A stretch of DNA of 64,000 nucleotides, from assembly GCA_036245805.1 (NCBI GenBank), contig BTRK01000003.1, forward strand, positions 42,921,215 through 42,985,214, given 5' to 3'. This DNA comes from Pristionchus mayeri. Its lineage: Eukaryota > Nematoda > Chromadorea > Rhabditida > Neodiplogasteridae. This document shows, in pieces, positions 1 through 12,348 of the stretch. The first letter of the stretch is position 1; each line of letters starts with the position of its first letter. Under the pieces are notes generated by a model. The model did no database searches. It was given only the letters and a program-made list of their open reading frames with translations, and had not been told where the DNA came from. The position numbers and the translations under genes are program-made.

Positions 1-3000
1 GCCTTTTCCGCATTCTCACACCTCATCTTACCATTAGTGGAGCAATGGCGCTGAATATTACAAGGAAATTGTAAGATAATTAGATACCTGAGTGAGGTGC
101 GAGAGTAGGTCGGTGTCGGATACGGTCGGGTACGGGAATCCGCCAAGCGTGCAGATCTCCCAGAGAACCACCCCGAATGCCTAAAAAAAGCATCTTTAAA
201 TGTTGATTTTTGACTTACTTTAAAAAAATTCTAACAAATGAGAGAATTTTTGAAAGAAATGTGATTGCATTTTGTAAATTTCATCAAAAGGAAGGAAATA
301 CTTCGAGAAACGATAACACACTCTCCTCATTCTGCGCACTCTCTCGCCTCTCGACCGGTCGAGAGAGTGTTTAGAATGAGGAGAGCGTGGTTTCGTTTCT
401 CGAACTCTAGTACCTACCCAGACATCGCTCTTCGTCGAGTAGACGTTGTCCCGAATCGCCTCGACACTGAGCCATCTAAAAAGTGTTCGCTCTTCGACAT
501 CATGCCAGATCTTAGCTTACATACTCATAAATCTTTCTTTAGCCTGTTAGGTAGAGCGAGATAACATACTAAATTACCCGTTAATTACAAATGTTGGGAT
601 CTCACCTGAGCGGGATCACGCTCTTGCTCAGTTTGATGTAGACTCCGGGTCGGCTCATTCCGAAGTCGCTGATCTTCAGCTGCTTCTGCTCTCCCACTAG
701 AATGTTCCTTGCTGCCAGGTCCCGATGAGTGATGTTCAGGGACTCGAGATGGGCCTGGAATATCATAATATGCACGACAGTCCAATAACCAATCAGAAAG
801 AGACCAATCTCTATACATTGACGCCTCGATCTAGTGGTACGGAAAAAATTACACCAAATACTTCTGTTAGAAATAGGTGAGATTCTCTTGTCGTTAAATA
901 TTTTCTCATGTTCTTGCGAAGCTAGACGAAGTTCTAGACGATGTTCTTAGAAGAGATGGTGGAATGCAACTACCGAAGAATACCGACCCCTCCTAATTTT
1001 GCGATAACTCAATACGTGATAAATATTGATTGATAGATTGATTGATTGATCGAAAAAGTTCAATATGTTGTCGTGACGAAATTTACCATTCCAGCGGCGA
1101 CTTGGCTCGCGAAGGACTGTAGCTCGCACGGATCCAGCAGATACTGTAGTTCGACAGGGGGCATTCCTCCTGGAATTGATCTTTGATCTCTGATATTTCG
1201 CAGACAAGCAATCAGTCCCGTTTAGTCGATACGTTTCTGCCACCTAATTTGTCTTTCCCTCTCGTCAGGCAGACCGAACAAGAGAATACGCATAATACAG
1301 AAGTCAACATTGCTTTTCTGTCAATTGCTTTGTTCAAATTTTGATAGTGTCCATTTCCAAGAAAATTATGCTATCTCATCAGTGCACCTGTCTAAATCAC
1401 TAACCGTTTCCGAATTCGTCAATCATCGAAGCCGTCATTGAGTTGGTGAGTGTCGGCTGGTGCTCCATGCACAGGGAGGACTTGAGCGAGTTGACGGCCA
1501 GTGAGAGCTGGAATGAATAGTGATAATTAGAGTTTGCACTTCGGGTCGGCGCCTCTTCATTCCCCTTACTATCTGGACTGCTCCATTTCCCGAAATCTAC
1601 TGATAGTCGTCTGGTCATAGCATATTCCGCTCTTGCGCAACTCATTGGTACACAGCTCTAGAAGTAAAGATCACTTCAAAGTTCCCTGTACTCTTCATAA
1701 TCGTGTTCAACCAGGCACTAAACGTGGTCACTCGGATGTCTCGTGATTCTCGAATTTCTGAGTGAGGCAAACAGTTGTTCCTCGTCATCCAATCTTCGTT
1801 GAGTGCGTGCCATTTAGTGAAGTGCCCACTGATTTGCTTTTCACATCTTAAATCGCAGCTCAGATTAGCGAAAGTGGGCTCGATAAATTTCCTAAGAGGC
1901 TAACTCAAATTTTATAAACTTGTAATACTACCAGGCTATGTACAGTATCGCCGGAAAGTATTGACCAGCTCTTTCTTTTCGTCATAGTTTGTGAACCACT
2001 CGAGATATTGAGCTAAAAAATGAACTAGAAATTGCAAATCTAATGGGGAACAAAATGCTGTTATTGAGAACGTATGAAAATTTCTCATTCTTGCGTAGTG
2101 ATGACGCAATCGCACAATACTTTTTCGAAAAATTCTAATTCTTATAAGAAAATTGTCATACACCTGAAATTTCTTGGGTATTGAGACATGTCCTAGGACT
2201 ACCCAGAAAATAATTTTCAAGTTGCTGCGACTCCGCCTCTCCCTCATTCCATTGCTTGTTAGTCGTCGCGAGCGGTCCCTCTCCCTTTTCTCTCTGATTT
2301 GGATTGGTTTCCCCTAATACCCCTCGCTTCCGCCTTCGACTCATCAAGAAAAGAGAATCCCCATCCAAGCCGGAGTGGTCACCGTGTGATGGGTATGACC
2401 TATTAAGATGTTTGGTCCTTCAGAATCTCGACTCGATCATCTCGTTGAAAGATTGATCATCGAGTCTGGCGGATTCGTGCAGAGAAGATTCTAGAACACG
2501 CAAGGCTTCGTTTGCGACCTATAGTGAGTCCAACCTATCTATGCACCGACCTATCTATGCAATGCAATCCAACATCCTCTCGCAAGCACACCGCAAATGA
2601 CCATCTTGAAATGAGAAGAACGACCTTTTCTGACCCCACATCTTGATTTGCGCCCAGAAAGCGATAACAGATAAATATTGTATTGTATTGCGACTCCGCG
2701 CCTCGTTGCTGCAGCGGCTGCAAGTTGAAGGCTGAAAACACATAACTCTGCTTCTAGCGAAGCTTGAGACTAGTCCAAAGCAGAAATATGGTCGCAATCA
2801 CGACCCTAGATGATCCTGAAAGTTTGGTATTGATTGGTTTTCATTTGTTATCAGGGCACAAAAAAGTCACTTTTTCGTATGACCGAACTTTGGCCCATTA
2901 CCATTTTTTTAGAGTTCATTAGCAGAAAATGCGGCTCCTGGGCAGGAAGTTTCAAAAACCATCCACGAATCGATTCCCAACTTTTGGTAGACTTGGGTTC

Positions 3001-6000
3001 GCGTTCCGGTCCTCGGCGAGCGATTTACGGACGCGCGCTCCTCTCGTGCCCACTGCATTTCCCTACACGACGAGAGAGCGGTGGGCGAGCGGCGCGAAGA
3101 GAGATCGTGCGTTTCGAGAAGGGCGCGCGTCCGTAAATCGCTCGCCGAGGACCGGAACGCGAACCCAAGTCTACCAAAATTTGGGAATCGATTCTTGGAT
3201 GGTTTTTGTAACTTCCTGCCCAATAGCCACATTTTATGCTAATGAACTCTTGAAATGGTAATGTGCCAAAGTTCGGTCATACGAAAAAGTGACTTTTTTG
3301 TGCCCTGAAAACAAATGAAAACCAATCAATACCAACCTTTCAGGATCATCTAGGGTCGTGATTGCGACCATATTTCTGCTTTGGACTAGTCTCTAGCTTT
3401 GCTAGAAGCAGAGTTATGTGTTTTCAGCCTTCAACTTGCAGCCGCTGCAGCAACGAGGCGCGGAGTCGCAGCAACTTGAAAATTATTTTCTGGGTAGTCC
3501 TAGGACATGTCTCAATACCCAAGAAATTTCAGGTGTATGACAATTTTCTTATAAGAAATAGAATTTTTCGAAAAAGTATTGTGCGATTGCGTCATCACTA
3601 CGCAAGAATGAGAAATTTGCATACGTTCTCAATAACAGCATTTTGCTCCCCATTAGATTTGCAATTTCTAGTTCATTTTTTAGCTCAATATCTCGAGTGG
3701 TTCACAAACTATGACGAAAAGAAAGAGCTGGTCAATACTTTCCGGCGATACTGTACAAGACATAGATAATTTCCTCAACCTATTTTAGATTGAAAAACTG
3801 AGCAAATACTTCAATTGCAGGATGGTGAAGACAAGATGTGAGAGAGCGCAAATAGGGGGAAATAACCATAATTTTCTTGCCATTTACAGCGTTCGTAAGG
3901 AATGTTTCTGGAGTAATGGCAAAATTCTGTTCAAATCCCAGATCGAGAAATATTCCCCCCCCTCCCGATTCCACTATCACTTCAATCTCGTGATTTCCGT
4001 GGTTCAAAGTGACAGGGACAGTTGTTGCATGTTATGTCCTGATGTTATCTCTCCTCGGATCGCATTGCTAGTGCACCGCAAGTATTTATGGGCCTTCCAG
4101 TGGGATAGAAAGTCTCTCTTTACGCCCATAATTCAACCAGAAACGTCGGAAATTAGAGAGACCATTGAGTGGATATCATAGCCTTATTGCCTTGGTCCGA
4201 TGCAACCGGAGCTTAAATTTGGCGCCATTGCAAAGAATATCGAATTTCAAAATCGCCAACTTGCAGTGGAGTCAAGAAAAGAAATATTAAATGTCAATTT
4301 GAAAAATAATCTGACCTGTCTTCTCAGGCTCTGCAGGTAGTGTTTGAGGTCTCCGAACGGCACAAATTCCATGACCATGCACGCGAAGTCTGCCTCGAGA
4401 CAGTAGCCGTACATCGTGACGATGTTGGCGTGACGACCGACCTGAACAGCAACATTTCGAAATCGGTTCATGCTTAAGATCACTCCCCATTTCACGTGCC
4501 TATTTCCCATCCAGAGATTAAACACACTCCTCTCTTCATTTCGCATTTGATATCCCTCGTATTATGTTTCCTGCCTTTGGAATAGTTGGGATAATCATCT
4601 TCGGTTCCTATCTGACCCTGATCGCCCGACCTAGTGTTTCTTCCCTTTCCACTTCTGCTTTCCACTCACCTTCTTTATCGTGCCTCTTTGCTATCTCGCT
4701 CTCCTTCTATCCCCCTCACCTTCTTCATCATATCGATCTCCCGATGGAACTCCCTCCTCTCCTCATCGGCTGCATTCGTCTTCAGCTGCTTGATCGCCAC
4801 CCGCACTGGCATTCCCTTCGGCCCGTTGACGCTGCCCTTGCACACCATCCCGAAGGCACCCTCGCCTGAAAATAGTTCATATTTTAAAGTGAAAAAAGTG
4901 TCTGGATAATTTATTATATTGGCTCAAGATGTAAATTCTACTGTGGCTGACAAATGGGAGCATTCCCTTCATAAAAATTTGTGATGCCTTTGCAATAAAT
5001 GACTTTCCTAATCTCTCTCACTTGCCTGGCAGGTGAGCGAGAACAGATAATTAATGCAGAATTCTAAATCTGTGACTAGATTGGAATTTGATGAGAATGA
5101 TCAAAGACTCGTTGTTTTCCTATCGGCATGCTCTTTCGCACCCTCTAATGAATCATAAAATACGACAATGTCGAGCGGACTCACCGATGACTCTGCCCAC
5201 TTGGATCTCCTCCCTGGCTATCGTCCAGTCCTCTTCTGTTAGTGGAGTGCGGAACTCGATCGGTCTCCGGTAGAGAATGTTCGACTCGAGAATGGAGTGC
5301 CTGCTTCGAGAGCAATGTTAAGATTCGTTAGTTTCTAGCGAGAAATGGAAGCGAGTTCTCCTCGTTTCACATGCCCTATCGCACTGTCTTACTGGTGAAA
5401 GACCATACGAAATGAGGAGGGTAAATTGCGATTTGGCTACATTTATTGTTATTGTTCACAGTAGTAAGAGTAAAAAATTACCGCGAATGGGCGAGAGCGA
5501 TTGACTGGAAACGCAGCTTGCTGCGAGGTGGGACCAATCTGAAGGTAAATTATTATTCTGGTCTCCTCTCGCATGTTGTCGATATCGAAAATATAGAGTT
5601 ACCGTACCCTTTCCGCCTTTTAACGCACACGCAGTAGACGATGGTGCAGATGGGCGAGAGCAGGCCGACGACTAGCAGAATGTAGACGGCGAAAGCCGGC
5701 CACTCCCCGAGATGGAGGAAGGGAGGCTGCAAGTTAGAGATGAACACTGGTACTGTGAGAATAGAAAGCGTAGTCCGTGGTGTGGTGGGCGAGATTTAGT
5801 ATATTTGTTTCTAAGTATACGCGGAACATTTGTCCTCCGCGTTCCGCGTATATTTAGAATCAAATGTACTAAATCTCGCCTACCACACCACGGACTACGC
5901 TTTCTATTCTCACATTAAGAGTTTACCAGTTTGAAGATAGTGGTGTCCTAGTGGTCTGACAGTGAAATTCCCAGTGAGATCTCAGCAGGCTGCTCATTGG

Positions 6001-9000
6001 AAAATCTACTGCCGTCCCACTGGGAAACTGCCACCGGAGTAAGTCGTTTCCTCTCTCTCTGCGCACTCTCTCGCCCGTAAGATGGACTAAAAAACAAAAC
6101 ACAATTTGAATCTGTTGGAGATAGATAATTGGTATCGATATTCGTCAATTTGCACTTTTTAGAGCCAATAAAGTCGTTCGCATTGTCTTCTCGTTTCGTG
6201 ACTTTAGTTGCAGAGACGGAAGTTTAGAGACCAATAAAGATGTCAAGCGCTCTGATTTGCCCCCAGTACACCAGCGATAAGTCCTGTTAGTGTCGTAAAT
6301 CACTAAGCTGGATGCCAGCGCATCCTGAGTATGCTCAACTATGCCCCTAGAAAGCGGAAGTGTGTGACATGGTTTTTTACACTTTCTAGACCGGTAGATC
6401 GACATAGAGAGTAGGGAAATAAAGAGACGGAGACCCGAATTACGAAATCTACCTAGTAGATACCAAGACAGTACTGCAGTACTCACCCGATGATCAAGGA
6501 TGGACGTCACCGTCGAGGGTGTCGGCTCGACTGGCGCCGGAATCTGCGACCGCGGATGGAAGGACGGCGGGGCGGTCACGACGACAGGGGAGACGATCAC
6601 ATTCTGTAAAAACCATTAGATACACTTTTATGTCAGATATTTACGCGGATCTCGAACAAAATCATCTCCTCAGATGGAATCCAGAGATGAATGATTTCAA
6701 GCAAATGATTGCCAATATTGTAGGTCTACGAGCGTTTTCTCTTCTGAGCCTTTTAATGGTCGACTTGATTTTTGCCTTGTTATCTTGTTCCTCCTCTCTA
6801 TCGCTCAATAAATTTGATTCTCTAAGGTATGAAAAAGTGAGGTTGATGCGACAATTTCGCAGTAACGATCGAAGGAATGAGTATCATTATCTCGGGGGAA
6901 ACTACTTTGTTGACTCCATTCGCGTTCAATCGAGTAGCGGTCTGGACCTGATCATGTGCCTTCTAAATCACATTTACAAAAAATATTATTAGATATGTGC
7001 GACTGGTAGACAGTGCGTGAAATTGGAAAGTGCTAGGCTATCCAATTACTTTAACGATATTGAGTCGGAAAAGCGCAACTGAAAGGGCCATGCCGTTACT
7101 TTAACGCGGCAATTGGTTCGAATCCAGCGAGACAGATGAAATACCATTTCATGTGAACTATCAGGAACTGAATGTTGATATATCACTTTCACACGTTTTC
7201 AAATGCTCAGTTAGCAGTTAGGCAGACGTATTGAGCTAGCGATATGGAGGGATTGAAGGCCTTGGTAAGAAAGTGTCTCCCCTTTCTTCATCTCAGAAAA
7301 AAAAGAGCCATTTCTTGTGAAGTCGGAACTAATTGACTGAGGAGGGGATATATGTTTGGGGAGGAATAGGGGAAAGATAGGATGGATAATTGTGAAAAAG
7401 AAAGGAGATGAGGACAAGTGGGTGCACCGATGAGATGGCAGAATATTTTGAGAAATGGACACTTTGTCAAGATTTGAACAAGGAATTTCTGGAAATTCAT
7501 TTGTTCAAATTTTGACAAAGTGTCCTTTTCCAATAATTTTTTCCATCTCATCAGTACACCGACAAGTGACGTTGATATACTAAATCATACTATTCCTCAC
7601 TTCATCCGATTTCTCCTTCACTGTCGATGGCAGCACAGCCGAGGTGTTGAAGACGGCGAATGCATCGGGCGAGTGGCAGAAGTGACTGTCGATGGCGAAG
7701 AACGAGATCTGCAATTGAGTTCGAGAAATGAAACCACCGTCTCTTCATTTTGCACACTCTCTCGTCGATCGACCGGGCGAGAGAGTGTGGAAACTGAAGA
7801 GACGGCGACCCGAATTGCGAACTCTAATCTGCAATCGATTCGCATTAGAGTTCGGTCGAAATTCGGGTCACAGTCTTTTCCATTCTCTCTCGACAGGTTG
7901 AGATGCGAGAGAGTGCAAATAATGAAGAGATCTTTGGATCGTTTATCTATTTCTGCTTTCAATTAAAATCGACTGCCGAACAAGGGGATGGTAAACTGAA
8001 TCAATACATGCTATGAGCTTCTGGGCTTTGTGTAAATATACTGATTGTCAAAGGGATGTTAGAGGCGTTTCTCAATCATCAACTCACCTTATACTGATCC
8101 TGCCTCTTCAGCTGGGCCGGAACGAGCGTGGAGAAGTGAGTGCTGTTGATCTCCAAATTACTAATTAAGCGTTTTGCAGCTACTTATGAATTCTTACAAT
8201 GACGTTCCGAATCTTATAAATGAACTGAAAGTGTACTTTAAAATTGGTTTTAATTCCTCACCACGCTCACTACCACCGAGTGCTCCACGTCGGGTACGAT
8301 CCGGAACTTGAACGCATTCGGATCGGAGAAGGAGATGGGAGGACGGAAACTGAAATGGGTGATCAATACTATCCCAATATCCCACACTTTTTCCAAATAC
8401 ATATACACGATGCGCGCATTATCAAATGCAGTTATGAGAGTGAAAAGGTACGGAATGACAGTCGCTTCAGTCCCATGTTGGCTCCCAACGAATCAGTGTT
8501 GGGCAACGCTTTCGAATTTTCAAAGGCTTTCTCAATTTCTAACACTATCTTCAGTTCAATGATATAGTGCGTGTAAACATATTCCTATCTTGATCTTTCG
8601 TATCGTGCTCTAGCGATAGAACTCTATAGTACATGCATGATGGATGTATTCACGTTGATCCCTCATCTGACATTGAGGGATATGTGATTTATAATTTCTC
8701 ATGGTCTCTCAATATCAGCGATAATAATAGTGGGAAATTGTAGGAAATCTCGGCGCTTTTCAGATTTGTCCTTTTCCGCTATTCACTCATCCGGATTTTA
8801 GACGAACGTTCTCTCGCGATTTTGCACGTTCATTCTCCAGTTAACCAAAGCAATAGAGTGCGTGAAAACAGATCCCTCTCCTGATCTTTTGCCTCGTGGC
8901 ACGGGCGATAGATCATCTCTTCTGCCTCGAAATCATCGCTCACTAACCGCTCACAAGACTAGAGATGACAGAGTAGAGATGCCTCAGGCTAAAGTTGAAA

Positions 9001-12000
9001 GACAACAACAATTTGCCCAGTGATGATGGGTAAATATCGATTGAATGTTTAAAGAAGGAGTCATAGTCGTTGTGTTCGCAATCATAAAAACGAGAATGGA
9101 AATATTACCTCTCCATGAGTGAGAAGTGGAAGGTGAGAGGAGCCGCATGCGATTCGCCCGCTGAAATTTAACATTTTTTCGATTATTTTCGTATTTGCGT
9201 TTAAAATTTCAACGAAAAACTTGTTTTGATGGCTCTTTCAATTGATGGCTCTTCCAGAAGAGCTGATCTTGAGAACTCGGAAGAGGTGTGAAAAGTCAGT
9301 GACAAAAAAAATTGGCGAGGGCACTCAAAACGACAACTGGCATCGTTTTTTTGCATTGTTTGGCACTTGCTTGAGTAATATTTCATCTCTAGAAAGGTTG
9401 AGAAGCTGATATTTTACTATCAAAAGTCAGAGTCACCCTTTTTAGTTTCGAAGTTTGCAAAATATTGCTCTTTCAAAAGTGCTCTCTGATCAGATAAGCA
9501 AGTGCAGGTGTCAGAAATTCAACAAACTATTGATCAGTGGACTTGTCCCCACTGTCATGCGTTTTATAGCTGATCTGTAGTTAGAAAATATTGCTTGTTA
9601 TTTCAAAAACGATCTCTGAATGTGCGGGCAATGAGCGTCCAATCGGGTGGATTTAAGGTGTCAGAAAGCCAACAAACAATTGGCGAGTGCACTCTGATCG
9701 ATGGCGGCAGCTGCTATCAATCGGAGCTTATCCTCGGGCAGAGACCACGACACGAAGACGCCTGGAATGTGATAATTCATTCTAACGGATCTCTGTTTAG
9801 GTAGTGCTTTGACTCGCGCACAAGGAAAAGCAACTTTTATATTTTCAGCTTTTCAAGACCAATGATAGGGAATGCGGAAGGTGAAAGTCATAGATTTTCT
9901 TACCATCAGTGGTCGGTTGGGCAGTCACGTTGACCGGTGTGGGCACTGTGCCCGCTGTAAGGAATTTAGTGTCAAATATTACGAGAAGAATAGGAGAAAG
10001 CTCCTATGCAACAGTTCAGCTCACTTTTGCAGGCGCAGTATCCCTGCAGGCACGTGGGCACCGTGTGCTCAGTGATCACTGAAAATTTGAATGATAAACT
10101 GCTAGTTAATTATTCAGGATTTTGAGGCCCAGAAAGCAACGAAAGCAGGATACGTTCAATTTTGAGGCCCAGAAAGCAACGAAAGCAGGATACGTTCAAT
10201 ATTTTACTCAACTATTGCCAACACCATTACAACGAAATTAGGGGTTAGATTGCACACCTGTATAGAGTGGGTCCGAGTATGGATAGGGCTTGGAGTGCAT
10301 CTCCACTCGATATGTGCAGTCATGACTGATCATCAGTTCCTGCAATGATACTCTATCAATTTCAATATTTATTCATTAGACCAGGTATGGGTCTGATGGT
10401 GGCCTGGAATTGGTCCCAGAGTACTGAATGTGAGCTGTAGTCATGTTATGTGATCTCGAGTCTGTTGAAATTGTTCTCGATAAGGATTGACTATGCTTAC
10501 CTGCTTATTATGAACCAGCGGGATTGATTGCGATTTGGAGGTCTGCAATTTGTTGTTTATCATGCTCACTTTTCGATTTTTGCCTCGTGAGAGTGGTCAG
10601 CACTAGCCCTACTGCAGTTCCCTCATCAACAAGAGTGCGACCATTCAATCAACTTGTGATCGAGAGAAAGGGAAAACATCTTCACAATGACTTCTAGAAA
10701 TCAAAAGGTGATCGAGTTTTTGGTCGAAATGTGATCGCATATCTCACCGCTAAGCTTTGGCGCACAAAACGTTTCAAATTTTCAACGGTCACACTCTCTC
10801 TCAACAGTCAGACTGAACGTACTAAGCGAGGGATGCTACTCATCACGAATTAACATATTTTAGATTTTATGATGCACAGTTCTAGAGTTCAATAAAAAAC
10901 AAACCGGTTTCAAGTCCGATATGAAGTATCCGGGGAAGTCCCGTTCACAGTCTTTCCCAATTGCAGAGACTCGCAAGTAGAACCCGGTGCGTTCCTGGTC
11001 TGAAATGAGGAGGACTCGTCTGACTCTCTTCAGTTTGCGCGCTCTCTCGTCATTCTGACCGGCGAGAGAGCGTGCAAACTGAAGAGAGTCAGACGATTGC
11101 TCGAAATGAGGGCAACTGTCGAAATTCAAATTGTGTTGCAGAAGATTGATAGCATATTCATAGCTGTCAAAATTTGTGAAGACATTCTGTTCACTTCGTG
11201 CACTCTTTTAGCTGGTCGACCACTGAGAGAGGGAATGAAATGAAGAAACGCTGCTCGCATTTCGAACGCAAGATTTAGTCATCGAGTTATGTTGGGAAAG
11301 CGGTGACTAATTGGAAGGTGCTAGATTTCAGTTCGGCAGGAGGCTAATAATATTGCGTATTGCGCAAAATATCAATTAGAAGAAGGAGAACAAAACACAA
11401 CACCGTATGTCGGGTAGGTCATCCACTCACCCTCGATGTAGTCCCAGCTCACTGTCGTCTCCAGAATCTTGTCCCCGTCGATGACGACGTCCGTGACGAC
11501 GGTGACGTTGTGCGGCGGCGGAGGGTAATCTGAAATATTTTCCAGATTTGAACGCACACCATTTGTCCAAGCATTCGTGAGAGTGCAAGAGAAATGTAAA
11601 GTGAGCTTCAACAGGCTATAGACATACCTCCTCTATTAACCTCTAATTCGCACAAACAAGGAACAAAGTCGAGAAGTTGAATGGGTAAACAATCAAAGAG
11701 TCCGGCATTCACAATGAGAGCACAACAAGCTAGAGATGACCCTTCTCTGATTCTCTTCATTCTGCCTATTATCTCTCCTCTCTGACAGGTGAGAGAGCAC
11801 GCAGAATGAAGAGAGTCAGTTCTTGCCAAGGCAATCTATACACCATTATAGAGCGCGTCGTAAGATAATTTGATAATTCGTAGGTGGAGGAGATACGAGT
11901 AGGCCAAATTGAACTACAATAAACTCACAGATAGTGCTCTTGCTCTGCTTCGTGCAGTTACTCAGACACGCCTCGAACGTCTCGTTGGTCTTCTCGCCGT

Positions 12001-12348
12001 CACATCGTAACCTGAGGGGGTCAAAGATCAATATCACAATCGAATCAAGTTATTTTTTCTAGCACGGTAAGCCCAGGCAGTCAATCAGATTTTTAATATG
12101 AAACCCGCCACATAGCATTTCCTGTCTTTCAATGACCTACCGAAATCAGATGCACACTGTGCGGAAAATGTTCACAAGAAAATGAGTGACAAAAATTTAA
12201 CGAGGATATGAAGCGCAGAGGCTGTTCCTATGGTAAGTAAAAAACACAGAACCCTACCGTACCTGCACTCAACAGCAGCATCTCCTGCTGCAGAAGCTGC
12301 AGCAACGAAGGTCGCGAGAATCAACGGATACAACATCTTAGACTTCAT
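1..12348 (-). CDS. Receptor tyrosine kinase with FnIII-like ectodomain (3' end cut by window)
   Basis: Single-pass receptor tyrosine kinase. Coding exons (minus, 5' to 3'): 12263-12348, 11929-12011, 11431-11529, 10905-10999, 10258-10339, 10025-10078, 9904-9954, 9109-9160, 8262-8349, 8088-8150, 7601-7708, 6487-6603, 5608-5726, 5185-5300, 4720-4865, 4316-4441, 1405-1507, 1087-1169, 606-754, 418-475, 88-180, 1-50 (continuing). All phases join, giving 673 residues. The start at 12348 puts a signal peptide ([14 protein letters not shown]) at the N-terminus; an upstream in-frame ATG (12393) would not. Next come a short Cys-rich segment, two FnIII-like regions ([18 protein letters not shown]), a TM helix (about 337-360) and the kinase: GEGAFG (405-410), VAIK Lys430, Glu447, a kinase insert of about 45 residues (496-543), HRDLAARN with Asp569, DFG Asp587, [20 protein letters not shown]. 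Catalytic residues are intact. The domain order invites comparison with C. elegans HIR-1 (C24G6.2); this was not checked. Confidence 0.9.
301..410. repeat. Hairpin MITE (TTCGAGAAACGA family)
   Basis: Inverted repeat in the intron between kinase exons 418-475 and 88-180. The termini TTCGAGAAACGA and TCGTTTCTCGAACTCTAG surround complementary arms with CTCTCCTCATTCTGCGCACT and CGAGAGAGTG. Its right end stops 7 nt from the donor of exon 418-475. It is one of many copies in the window. Confidence 0.8.
1320..1392. repeat. Half copy of the TGATGAG hairpin MITE
   Basis: This stretch contains TTTGTTCAAATTTTGATAGT, then GTCCATTTCC and CTCATCAGTGCACC, matching the right half of the complete copies at 7428 and 13881. 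The left half is missing. It lies in a kinase-gene intron. Confidence 0.6.
1941..3755. repeat. 1.8 kb fold-back inverted repeat in kinase intron
   Basis: The left end (TACAGTATCGCCGGAAAG) reappears inverted at 3738-3755, and similarity continues inward to a centre near 3080. Arms are about 0.65-0.7 kb once the 453 bp insertion in the left arm is subtracted. The inner portion holds GGTCCTCGGCGAGCG and its complement. The element sits wholly in the intron between exons 4316-4441 and 1405-1507. Open frames in its arms are by-products of the symmetry and carry no recognised domain. Confidence 0.85.
2237..2689 (+). mobile_element. Retroposon-like insertion nested in the fold-back element
   Basis: A 453 bp segment interrupts the left arm of the fold-back repeat. 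The 9-10 bp sequence GCGACTCCGC occurs at both edges (2227-2236 and 2690-2699), and the right arm shows the uninterrupted site near 3450-3470. The insert ends in a short repetitive tail (ATTGTATTGTATTG). A target-site duplication plus a tail is the hallmark of a non-LTR/SINE-like retroposon in plus orientation. I see no reverse transcriptase and no convincing pol III boxes, so the class is open. Confidence 0.6.
5755..5913. repeat. Near-perfect 159 bp palindrome
   Basis: GTGAGAATAGAAAGCGTAGT at the left is mirrored by its complement at the right end, and the arms stay nearly identical to a short central loop around 5825-5835. It lies in the intron just upstream of the transmembrane exon (5608-5726) of the kinase gene. 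Confidence 0.85.
7428..7562. repeat. TGATGAG hairpin MITE, complete copy
   Basis: The termini CACCGATGAGATGG and CCATCTCATCAGTACACC are inverted. Inside are GGACACTTTGTCAAGATTTG and its complement flanking a loop near 7490. Related copies are at 13881-14013 and 30203-30315, with a half copy at 1320. Confidence 0.75.
7713..7823. repeat. Hairpin MITE abutting a splice acceptor
   Basis: Copy of the TTCGAGAAACGA family: GAGTTCGAGAAATG at left and CGAACTCTA at right, with arms TCTCTTCATTTTGCACACTC and GAGTGTGGAAACTGAAGAGA. The left terminus begins about 5 nt beyond exon 7601-7708, so on the minus strand the element end forms the sequence leading into that exon's AG. A second, diverged half copy follows at about 7833-7935. 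Confidence 0.8.
10121..10200. repeat. Exact 40 bp tandem duplication
   Basis: The unit starting TTTGAGGCCCAGAAAGCAAC is present twice head to tail (10121-10160 and 10161-10200) with no differences. It lies in the intron between exons 10258-10339 and 10025-10078 of the kinase gene. Lack of divergence indicates a recent duplication or an assembly artefact. Confidence 0.9.
11017..11095. repeat. Hairpin MITE, TCTGACTCTCTTCA subtype
   Basis: CGTCTGACTCTCTTCAGTTT pairs with its complement at 11077-11095, with CGCTCTCTCG and CGAGAGAGCG nearer the loop. It starts 17 bp from the acceptor of kinase exon 10905-10999. A close relative lies at 63857-63940. Confidence 0.75.
11747..11819. repeat. Hairpin MITE copy in kinase intron 2
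   Basis: CTGATTCTCTTCATTCTGC is mirrored by GCAGAATGAAGAGAGTCAG, with a CTCTCC...GAGAGA core. It lies between kinase exons 11929-12011 and 11431-11529. Confidence 0.7.

Noticed and set aside
3362..3769. 135-codon open frame in the right arm of the fold-back element (and related frames at 1936-2247 and 2929-3261)
   Set aside because: The frames are mirror images created by the inverted repeat, contain no domain and lie in an intron on either strand.
7080..7135. tRNA-like stretch with GGTTCGAATCC
   Set aside because: A T-arm can be drawn, but there is no matching 5' acceptor stem, and the anticodon-like stem has an 11-base loop.
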